This document shows, in pieces, positions 22,938 to 29,927 of a DNA stretch of 46,099 nucleotides; position 1 is the first letter of the stretch; each line of letters begins with the position of its first letter. The translations under genes and the position numbers were made by a program. Source of the DNA: Patescibacteria group bacterium (GTDB lineage: Bacteria > Patescibacteriota > Microgenomatia > Daviesbacterales > UBA10151). The notes beneath the pieces were generated by a model. It worked only from the letters and a program-made list of their open reading frames with translations, searched no databases and was not told the origin of the DNA. Location: contig JAMCSY010000017.1 in NCBI GenBank assembly GCA_023379125.1, positions 1 through 46,099 on the forward strand. The letters are read 5' to 3'.

Positions 22938-25304
22938 CTATTTAGGAGTGACTAAAATAGTAATGTTCTCTGGTTTAAATGGCAACCTACCTATTTTACT
23001 GACAAAGGCTGGCTTAAAAGCAAAATCTGCACTGAGCACATTATCCATTGCTTGAATTATTTGACTAGCACTATCGACGCTTTGGCCTTGTATCTGATGC
23101 TTGATTGAATTCGTATCTAACTTCGGCAGAAGGTTGGCTTTATATTTTGCCTGGAAAATTAGACGACCATTTTTATCAACATTTTGCACATCTGACTGCA
23201 TTTGAGTATTCTGAATATCAAGCTGGTAATTATCAGGCACATCGATCGCGACTAATTTAGAAATAATTGTTTGCAAGTCAGCTTCAGTATAAGCAGTGCC
23301 TTTGAATTTAAGAGTAGCCGTGAGCGTAAAATCAGTAGCTTGATCGTTAACTTGTTTAGAGTAACTATATTTGCTATCAGCAACTTCTAAAGATTCAGGT
23401 AAAACCTTCTGGCCAGCCTCTACTTGTTGCTGCAATTTCTCTTGAGCTTGACTTCTTAAATCACTAACTACCTGTGCTTGCAATTTTTTCTGATCATCAG
23501 TAGTCACTACTGTGACATCTTTAGAAGTTCCCCCTGTCAAAGATTGGTCAACTTTTGCTGAGAAATTATCAGTAGATTCTGAGGAGATTGCAAGTTCAGT
23601 TCCCGCAGCTAAGTTTGAATCTGGTCCAATTGCCGAAGCTGTCACTGGGGCAGTTGCTTTGCCAAAAGCAATTCCCTCATCTAAAGCAGATTGTGAAGCC
23701 ACATTCACACTATCATCTAAGGTAAATTTTAAGTTATCTGGTCCAACTAAAACAGTTCCTTGAGAGAAAGTTTTAGGTGAATATGTTTTATTGTAAATAA
23801 CAATCTGCCCCTTAGCTGGATCACCAATCTGCTTAGTACCAGTGGCAGTACCTGTTCCAGAGCCTGTAACTGTGGTAGTAACAGTAGTTCCAGGGATGAC
23901 CTTTTTCTCCTCATCAATACTCGTCACTGCTGGATCAGCTGTAACTAGAGCAGTATTTTCCATTACCTTTGGCTCAACATAAATAGTGACAGTAGCTTTA
24001 ACCAAGAAGTAATAGGCAGCGGTAATTGCCACTAGAACAATCACTAAACCGCCACCAAATATTATTAATTTGTTATCACCATGTCTGAACATCTTATTTA
24101 GACTATCTATTAGTGATTGAAAAACTACAGTCAAGGACGACAAGTTACCGTTCCTTGCAGATGCACGTTTAGTTTGGAAGCTTTCTTGCTCGACCCCAGT
24201 TCTTGATTCTGGCAAATTTCTACCTGCCCGCCCAGCAAAACCAACATGAGGTCGATGAGTCTCCTGATCATCCTCAATATCTGGCGAAATTATTTGATCA
24301 TCAGCCAAATCTTCAACCTCTTCATCTAGATGGTTTTGCTCATTCTCATCAAAGTCACTAGCTTGTTGGATATTGCTTAAACTCTCTTCATCTTGAATAT
24401 CACCAGTAATAAAACCACTCTCCTTAGGCTCTGCTGCGGAAGCTGTTCTTGATAAGTTACCTAAATGACGCAAATTCTCCATTTGCAAACTTTTTCGTTG
24501 GAAACGATGCAGTGTACCAGTTGTCTTAGCCAAAAAGCTTCTGCGCAGATCAATATCAGGATTTTCTTCAATCGCCCCAGCTAAAACAATCGCCTTGACA
24601 GTCGCATCATCAGCTAATAATTCTATCTTAGGAAAATGTAGGAAGGGTAGCTTTCCCATCCATGGGTAGGTCGTTAATTCGTCTTTAATTTTGGGCAAAT
24701 TCTCATCATTAGCTGTTGGGTAGAGAAGAATTCGAGACGGTAGAACTTCTATCTCCGTAAATTGGAGTAGTGTTTTTTCAATATCATCAAACAGGTGATC
24801 AGATCGTTTTACTGCCCGATTTTCAACGGCTTTACCACCCCGTAATAATGTCACTTCTACAAACCCACCAATCCCTAACATCAAGGCTGTTGGCGGAACA
24901 CCATCCTGTTTTTGAAAAAGATGTGCTAAGGCATGAGTCGTAGTTACATAAGCCATGGGGTCAAGATCATACTCTTTAACAATTTCCTGGAGAACTTTCA
25001 GATAATTTTCCTTTAATTCATCTTCGTTACTCCACGAATCAGGTATACCAAATAAAATCTGTTCTGGGTCAAAAGGCAAACCATCTAAAGCCTCATCAAG
25101 AATCTGACCAGATTTTTCTAACAGTTCATCTAGTTGAGTATATGTTGTTGAGGACTGACCAAGGATTTCTAAAGCATTATCTTCTAGTTTCCAAACCGCG
25201 GCAGTTAAAGAAGACAAACCAATGTTTAAAGCGAAATAATACTTAGATGCTTCTTTGGGACTCTTTAAAGGTAAAATATTTTTAAGATTATCAATAATAT
25301 TCAT
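22938..25304 (-). CDS. Actin-like (PilM/FtsA-type) - transmembrane - baseplate J-like fusion protein
   Basis: A protein of 788 residues from ATG 25304; the 20 codons upstream begin at a TTG and look non-coding. Residues about 20-265 resemble the actin-like PilM/FtsA fold (YFALNIGLSSLTAAVW; ALMLGIGGFVEVTLLRGG). Residues 266-410 are an acidic, low-complexity cytoplasmic linker. One membrane helix lies at about 412-435. The 350-residue outer part (VTIYVEPKVMENT; GQIVIYNKTYSPKTF) resembles baseplate J-like surface proteins. It would join a cytoplasmic nucleotide-binding fold to an external structure. TGTCC immediately precedes the ATG. The domain assignments are from recognition and were not searched. 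Confidence 0.72.
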   Translation of the reverse strand: MNIIDNLKNILPLKSPKEASKYYFALNIGLSSLTAAVWKLEDNALEILGQSSTTYTQLDELLEKSGQILDEALDGLPFDPEQILFGIPDSWSNEDELKENYLKVLQEIVKEYDLDPMAYVTTTHALAHLFQKQDGVPPTALMLGIGGFVEVTLLRGGKAVENRAVKRSDHLFDDIEKTLLQFTEIEVLPSRILLYPTANDENLPKIKDELTTYPWMGKLPFLHFPKIELLADDATVKAIVLAGAIEENPDIDLRRSFLAKTTGTLHRFQRKSLQMENLRHLGNLSRTASAAEPKESGFITGDIQDEESLSNIQQASDFDENEQNHLDEEVEDLADDQIISPDIEDDQETHRPHVGFAGRAGRNLPESRTGVEQESFQTKRASARNGNLSSLTVVFQSLIDSLNKMFRHGDNKLIIFGGGLVIVLVAITAAYYFLVKATVTIYVEPKVMENTALVTADPAVTSIDEEKKVIPGTTVTTTVTGSGTGTATGTKQIGDPAKGQIVIYNKTYSPKTFSQGTVLVGPDNLKFTLDDSVNVASQSALDEGIAFGKATAPVTASAIGPDSNLAAGTELAISSESTDNFSAKVDQSLTGGTSKDVTVVTTDDQKKLQAQVVSDLRSQAQEKLQQQVEAGQKVLPESLEVADSKYSYSKQVNDQATDFTLTATLKFKGTAYTEADLQTIISKLVAIDVPDNYQLDIQNTQMQSDVQNVDKNGRLIFQAKYKANLLPKLDTNSIKHQIQGQSVDSASQIIQAMDNVLSADFAFKPAFVSKIGRLPFKPENITILVTPK

Positions 25305-25408
25305 AGGACAGTTGCAAGATTGCTCTGCTGCAAAACCAGACTCTATTAGTCTCTTGCTTTGCAATCAGTTTATCAGAATCTTGGCCAATTCTCCATCTGT
25401 TTACTGTA

Positions 25409-25437
25409 TTTACCCAGCTTCAGATTGATGATATATT
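25409..25437 (+). promoter_or_regulatory. Promoter of the DUF5661-like gene (leaderless layout)
   Basis: A -35 box TTTACC (25409-25414) and a -10 box TATATT (25432-25437) are 17 nt apart, and the ATG follows after 8 nt. No ribosome-binding site is present. Confidence 0.5.
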
Positions 25438-25445
25438 TGAACTTG

Positions 25446-25718
25446 ATGCACCGTACCAGTTTCACATTTGAAGAAGCCAAGCAAATTGGCGAATTGTTGG
25501 GCATCAGCTGGAGTAAATTTGATATTGAACAGTTCAGAATCGGCATGGAAGTTGAGCTGGAACATGGTTTAGTTAATCCCCAAACAAACATTACTGATGA
25601 CGATCCTTTGCTAACCGGAAAAATAGCCTTGGCTCATTTAAACATTTATCCAGATTATTACACCAGGCTAGACAAAATGGAAAAAGAAGCAGAAAGCTAT
25701 TTTTCCAAACTATCTTAA
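25446..25718 (+). CDS. DUF5661-like small protein
   Basis: A 90-residue soluble protein. The segments SFTFEEAKQIGELLGISW, FDIEQFRIGMEVELEHG and TGKIALAHLNIYPDYYTRL resemble the DUF5661 family as I recall it, whose function is unknown. The start at ATG 25446 was chosen because the homologous region begins here and a -10 box lies 8 nt upstream. Longer in-frame starts back to 25359 would overlap the promoter region of the fusion gene. It is transcribed away from the fusion gene. Confidence 0.75.
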   Translation: MHRTSFTFEEAKQIGELLGISWSKFDIEQFRIGMEVELEHGLVNPQTNITDDDPLLTGKIALAHLNIYPDYYTRLDKMEKEAESYFSKLS

Positions 25719-25731
25719 CACACTCAATTAA

Positions 25732-25920
25732 TTATTTTTTAGCCATTAAAGCATAAAGGTGACCAGCAATCCCCACTACGATCAAAGCAATACCCCAGCG
25801 AACTGGATGTTCCCCAACCAAAGGTCGGGCGATCAGAATACCAACTCCTATTCCAGTCACAGCATGTACAATTGAGTTATACATAACATGTGCACTTAAA
25901 TATTTCATGATTTTTTTCAT
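25732..25920 (-). CDS. Small two-TM membrane protein (62 aa)
   Basis: A 62-residue protein with two likely membrane helices (VMYNSIVHAVTGIGVGILIA and WGIALIVVGIAGHLYALMA) and a short basic N-terminus. The start at ATG 25920 is fixed by a very strong ribosome-binding site (GAGGGGGTGA); the longer reading frame to 26073 runs into the alaS promoter. It stops 13 nt from the convergent DUF5661-like gene. The family is not recognised. Confidence 0.7.
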   Translation of the reverse strand: MKKIMKYLSAHVMYNSIVHAVTGIGVGILIARPLVGEHPVRWGIALIVVGIAGHLYALMAKK

Positions 25921-26002
25921 CGTCTCACCCCCTCTTCTATTAAGTGTCAAGCTTTTTATCAACTTAGTCAAGCTACTCTTCTGCAGCTCCTCGGAAAAAT
26001 AG

Positions 26003-26008
26003 TATAAT
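26003..26008 (+). promoter_or_regulatory. -10 box of alaS, placed for a leaderless transcript
   Basis: A perfect TATAAT ends 8 nt before the alaS ATG, so the mRNA would start at or within a base or two of the start codon. The -35 region at the right distance is poor. No ribosome-binding site is present. Confidence 0.6.
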
Positions 26009-26016
26009 CTCTGCAT

Positions 26017-27900
26017 ATGACAGCTGACCAGCTTAGAAAAAAATATATTGAATTTTTTGTCAAAAAGGGGCATAAACTTATCCCCTCTGCTCCCTTAGTA
26101 CCTGAAAATGACCCCACGACCCTATTTATCTCCGCAGGAATGCAACCTTTGATTCCTTATTTAATCGGTCAACCACACCCCGAAGGGAAACGACTCGTCG
26201 ACTATCAGAAATGTTTACGCACAGACGATATTGAGGAAGTCGGAGACCATGTACATCATACTTTTTTTGAGATGTTGGGCAACTGGTCCTTAGGAGATTA
26301 TTTCAAGCAAGAAGCAATTAAATGGAGTTATGAATTTCTAACCACAGAGCAGGGACTTGATTTAAGCAAAGATCAATTAGCTGTTTCTGTATTTGCTGGC
26401 GATGAAAATGCTCCTTTTGATCAAGAATCTTACCAAATCTGGCTCGATTTAGGCCTACCAGCAACGAGAATTGCTAAACTACCTAAGGCAAATAACTGGT
26501 GGGGACCAGCTGGTCAGTCAGGACCTTGTGGACCTGATAGCGAAATGTTTATTTGGACCGGTGACATGCCAGTACCAGAGCAGTTTGACCCAGAAGATTC
26601 TAATTGGGTAGAGATTTGGAACGATGTTTTCATGGAGTACAACAAAAACCCAGATGGGGAATATGAGAAATTACAGCAAAAAAATGTTGATACAGGCATG
26701 GGTTTAGAGAGAGTACTCGCAATAATTAACGGCTTCGCAGATGATTATCAGACTGATCTTTTCTGGCCAATTATCCAAGCATTAGAAGAATCATCCGGAA
26801 AAAAATATGTAGATCATCTTAAAGATTTTCGAATCATTGCCGACCATCTACGAGCTGCTTGTTTTTTATTAGCAACAGATATTCCACTTGCCAGCAAAGA
26901 TGATCGTGGAGCTGTCTTAAGAAAGCTAATTGATAGAATGTTTGAAGTTGGGAAGGCACTTAATATTAATAAGCAAGAGCTTGCGAGACTAAGCGGTATT
27001 ATTCCTAATATATATAAAAAAACATATCCTGATCTTTATACTAATAGAGGTAAGATCCAGGATAGTTTGATTAGCTCGTTTCAAAGAATCGAACAAATAG
27101 GCAATACCCAACACTCCGAGATTAATAATTTACCTAAAGTTATCCAGGGAGGCAGTGATCTGATTATGAGCTCATGGCAAGAATTACTAAGTAAATATTC
27201 CTATGGAGCTGCTACTCCTCGTGATTTCTTAAAAAATCACAATTTCAATTCGTTGGGCTCTGTATACGCGGGAACAGTTGCTTTCGATTCAAGAACAACA
27301 TACGGATATCCCATATCACAGGTTGAACAAATCACAAAGCAAGTAATGAAATCTGATTTTGACCAAAGTGAGTTTCAAAAAACAATTGAAGCCTTAAACA
27401 AAGAACATAAGGAAAAGTCTCATATTGGCGGTGAAAAAAGATTTAAAGGTGGCCTCTCGGAGATAAGCAATATCACTACTAAGTATCACACAGCTACTCA
27501 CTTGTTGCATGCTGCTTTGAGAAAAATTTTAGGTAGTTCTGTTGCTCAAAAGGGTAGCAATATTACCTCAGAGAGATTAAGATTTGATTTTTCTTATCCA
27601 GAAAAGTTAACTGCTGAGCAGTTAAAAGAGGTAGAAAACTTAGTTAAGCAAACAATTCAAGAAAGTTTACCAGTCTCCTCAGAGATCATGGATAAGGATT
27701 TGGCTTTAAAATCTGGAGCCCTAGGTTTTTTTACTGAAAAATATGGAGAGAAGGTTAGTGTTTATTCAATTGGAAATTTTAGTAAAGAAATTTGTGGAGG
27801 GCCTCATGTTACTAATACAGCCCAGCTAGGCAATTTCCAGATTACCAAAGAAGAATCAGCTGGCTCTGGAATCAGAAGAATCTATGCGGTATTAAGTTAA
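26017..27900 (+). CDS. alaS: Alanyl-tRNA synthetase, short form without the C-terminal domain
   Basis: A 627-residue AlaRS; typical bacterial enzymes have about 870. The class II catalytic core (FISAGMQPLIPYL; HHTFFEMLGNWSLGDYF; motif 3 near GMGLERVLA), tRNA-recognition part and editing domain are present. Editing-site zinc ligands are seen in HTATHLLHA and CGGPHV. The sequence ends at SGIRRIYAVLS, so the DHHA1/C-Ala dimerisation domain is absent. It still should charge tRNA-Ala and clear mischarged Ser. It is transcribed divergently from the small membrane gene and overlaps the convergent next gene by 4 nt. Confidence 0.95.
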   Translation: MTADQLRKKYIEFFVKKGHKLIPSAPLVPENDPTTLFISAGMQPLIPYLIGQPHPEGKRLVDYQKCLRTDDIEEVGDHVHHTFFEMLGNWSLGDYFKQEAIKWSYEFLTTEQGLDLSKDQLAVSVFAGDENAPFDQESYQIWLDLGLPATRIAKLPKANNWWGPAGQSGPCGPDSEMFIWTGDMPVPEQFDPEDSNWVEIWNDVFMEYNKNPDGEYEKLQQKNVDTGMGLERVLAIINGFADDYQTDLFWPIIQALEESSGKKYVDHLKDFRIIADHLRAACFLLATDIPLASKDDRGAVLRKLIDRMFEVGKALNINKQELARLSGIIPNIYKKTYPDLYTNRGKIQDSLISSFQRIEQIGNTQHSEINNLPKVIQGGSDLIMSSWQELLSKYSYGAATPRDFLKNHNFNSLGSVYAGTVAFDSRTTYGYPISQVEQITKQVMKSDFDQSEFQKTIEALNKEHKEKSHIGGEKRFKGGLSEISNITTKYHTATHLLHAALRKILGSSVAQKGSNITSERLRFDFSYPEKLTAEQLKEVENLVKQTIQESLPVSSEIMDKDLALKSGALGFFTEKYGEKVSVYSIGNFSKEICGGPHVTNTAQLGNFQITKEESAGSGIRRIYAVLS

Positions 27901-28658
27901 TCTCTTTTAGTCAAGCCAACTGATCTTCCCCCTACAATAATACTAGAATGTTTTAGGCTCCACAGAGGGATCAAGCCTAGCTGCGCTGTACTACTGTAGC
28001 CATAATGATTACGATATGCAGCTGAGAATCGACGATCCGGGTAACCAGAAGCCACTCTGCACCATGTACCAGTCTCATCAAAATACTCACCATCTATTAA
28101 ATATTTAAACTCAGCACCAACAACAAAGGCATTAATCGTTGGCAAAACTCTGCCTTTTTGTTTAAATTGTTTAATAAGATAATCCTCTGTTGTGCCAATA
28201 TATGGAGTTTCATTTTGCCACTCTACATCTAGCCAGCCTGATTCTTCTTCAAAATTTTTAAAAGCACTCCATGCTGTAAAAGCACTGCTAACTAATTCTC
28301 CAAAAACTTTTCCTAGTAAGGGTCTGTCAGAATCTGCTGAAAGAGACGCGGGCAAGTAAAACACTCTTCTTCCTTCTGCTTCTAACTTTGAGATTTCCTG
28401 CTGACTTCGGTCACATAAGGAAACATTAACTATTATGCCAGCTCTTCCACCCCATATTTCCCAGATGCTCTGCCAAATATCTGTTAAATTTTCTGGATCA
28501 TGTGTTGTTGATCGATATCTTCTAGCACAACTATCTAAAATAAAATCATCATATTCTGCCAATGACTTTTTCAGGAAAGGCAGTGCTGAATGATTAGGAT
28601 CAGATTCTTTTAACCTGCTTAGCTGTCGAATAATTTCTCTCCTAACCTCTATCGCCAT
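27897..28658 (-). CDS. Hypothetical protein (253 aa)
   Basis: I do not recognise this family. The protein is soluble and mixed alpha/beta. A helical N-terminus (REIIRQLSRLKESD) is followed by a possible nucleotide- or sugar-binding-like strand pattern (GRAGIIVNVSLCDRSQQEI; RVFYLPASLSADS), a tryptophan-rich middle (SGWLDVEWQNETPYIG) and a tyrosine-rich end (RNHYGYSSTAQLG). There is no signal peptide or membrane helix. AAGGT lies about 9 nt before the ATG. Its last 4 nt overlap the end of alaS in convergent orientation. Confidence 0.6.
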   Translation of the reverse strand: MAIEVRREIIRQLSRLKESDPNHSALPFLKKSLAEYDDFILDSCARRYRSTTHDPENLTDIWQSIWEIWGGRAGIIVNVSLCDRSQQEISKLEAEGRRVFYLPASLSADSDRPLLGKVFGELVSSAFTAWSAFKNFEEESGWLDVEWQNETPYIGTTEDYLIKQFKQKGRVLPTINAFVVGAEFKYLIDGEYFDETGTWCRVASGYPDRRFSAAYRNHYGYSSTAQLGLIPLWSLKHSSIIVGGRSVGLTKRD

Positions 28659-28722
28659 AAGAATTTACCTTGATAATATCAGAGCGGTCAAAGTCAACGC
28701 AATCCCAAATAAAACCTCACTG

Positions 28723-28992
28723 TCAGTCTCTTCTGAAAAACCTGTGTTTGGGTTGATTGTTTTTTAACTCCTGTTGAGCAGTTTTCACAGCATTTTCCAG
28801 TAGCCTTTTTTGTTCTGCTTCTTGTTCACTACTGCTTAAATCTCCCCTCCCTACTTCATTTAAAAACCTTTCCAAAATCGATAGAGAATGTTTCATATCT
28901 TTGAGAATAAAATATGCTTGAATTGCCATTAAAGTCAGCAAAATGGTGACCACAATTATCAATATAACTAAAGCAATTTGCAGAAAATCCAT
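28723..28992 (-). CDS. Small single-TM protein with a cytoplasmic coiled coil (89 aa)
   Basis: An N-terminal membrane helix (residues 5-29, LQIALVILIIVVTILLTLMA) is followed by a helical charged region (EQEAEQKRLLENAVKTAQQEL) and a basic end. The layout recalls small cell-envelope or division-associated proteins, but no family is recognised. Its promoter lies inside a 12-bp inverted repeat that closely matches the one at the Hsp70 gene, so the two may be co-regulated. Confidence 0.62.
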   Translation of the reverse strand: MDFLQIALVILIIVVTILLTLMAIQAYFILKDMKHSLSILERFLNEVGRGDLSSSEQEAEQKRLLENAVKTAQQELKNNQPKHRFFRRD

Positions 28993-29001
28993 AATAACAG
29001 T

Positions 29002-29056
29002 TAGACTTTTTTGACGGGCATAAACTACTATAAAATTAATACTCCAAAAAAGTCTA
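29002..29056 (-). promoter_or_regulatory. Promoter framed by a 12-bp inverted repeat (candidate operator)
   Basis: On the minus strand TAGACTTTTTTG (29045-29056) and CAAAAAAGTCTA (29002-29013) form a perfect 12-bp inverted repeat with a 31-nt spacer. A weak -35 box TAGACT (29051-29056) lies in the first arm, and a -10 box TATAGT (29027-29032) lies 18 nt on, in the spacer. Arms, spacer length and promoter position match the element at 5388-5442. Confidence 0.55.
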
Positions 29057-29102
29057 GTACATATCGCCTAATATTTTCATTTAGTCTATAGCTGATACAT
29101 CA

Positions 29103-29756
29103 TTACGGTGTAGGATTGGCTGTTTTTAAATAAACTATGCGATCAACATCAATTTTTTGGCCAAATTTAGAGGTAGCTTCTACATTAATTTTGTTAACTG
29201 GAGAGGACAGAGAAATTTGGGTTTTAAACTGACCATTAGAATCCACTGGGATATCCTGATTATTTACTGAAACTTTAATCTCAGGATCAGTCTTGCCTTC
29301 AACTATAATATTGGAACTATCAGTTGTCATCTGATCAACTGGATTGTCTACTATCAAGGTCGGTGACCCCACAAACTGACGATACTGTAACCAAAGATAA
29401 GCAAAGAAAGACAAAATGATTAGGGAGATCACTACCCCTAAAACTTTACCAGGAGTAATTTTTATTTTTTTGGGATCAGCTGGATGAACAAAAGCATCCA
29501 TAACATAGGGTTTATGAGCCTTATCAGAAAATTCTCTTCTAAAAATAGCTAGTAATTTATTAGGGTCTAAACCTAAAAACTTAGCATAATTTTTAATAAA
29601 GCCTTGGACAAAAGTAGATGGTGGTAGCTTTTTATAATCATCAGATTCTAGCGCTTCCAACAACTCTCTTCTGATTTTAGTGGATTTTTCTACTTCCTCT
29701 AAGCTAAGGAGTTTTTCTTCTCTAGTTTCTTTTAAAGTTTGTCCTACAGTTCTCAT
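29103..29756 (-). CDS. RodZ-like protein (HTH - TM - Ig-like)
   Basis: A 217-residue protein. An N-terminal Cro/cI-type helix-turn-helix (residues about 5-70, VGQTLKETREEKLLSLEEVE, then FVQGFIKNYAKFLGLDP) is followed by a basic stretch, one membrane helix (about 104-124) and an extracellular Ig-like beta domain (TLIVDNPVDQMTT; VNKINVEATSKFGQ). This is the RodZ layout; RodZ links MreB to the wall-synthesis machinery in rods. No mreB is in view. It follows ftsK by about 170 nt and may share cell-shape and division roles. Confidence 0.82.
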   Translation of the reverse strand: MRTVGQTLKETREEKLLSLEEVEKSTKIRRELLEALESDDYKKLPPSTFVQGFIKNYAKFLGLDPNKLLAIFRREFSDKAHKPYVMDAFVHPADPKKIKITPGKVLGVVISLIILSFFAYLWLQYRQFVGSPTLIVDNPVDQMTTDSSNIIVEGKTDPEIKVSVNNQDIPVDSNGQFKTQISLSSPVNKINVEATSKFGQKIDVDRIVYLKTANPTP

Positions 29757-29863
29757 AAGGTAAAAACCACATGGGGATCAATCAGTCAAATTATGAACTA
29801 TTACGGCAGGGTCCGTGTATCCTTAGACTTACGTCTTCGATAAGTTATAATTATTCAATTCAT

Positions 29864-29898
29864 CCACGACTAAATCGTGGTTTCTTGGCACAATTATA
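29864..29898 (-). promoter_or_regulatory. Possible promoter -10 and leader hairpin of the RodZ-like gene
   Basis: On the minus strand TATAAT (29893-29898) lies just after the ftsK stop, with no good -35 box. It is followed by CCACGA-TTTAG-TCGTGG (29864-29880), a perfect 6-bp hairpin at the start of the predicted leader, which is about 130 nt long. The 170-nt intergenic region shows no other feature. Confidence 0.35.
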
Positions 29899-29927
29899 AC
29901 ACTTCAAACAGGGGTTGTTGTGATCAG

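Noticed and set aside
25921-26073. A 51-residue N-terminal extension of the small membrane protein
   Set aside because: It would cover the alaS promoter, and the strongest ribosome-binding site lies directly before ATG 25920.
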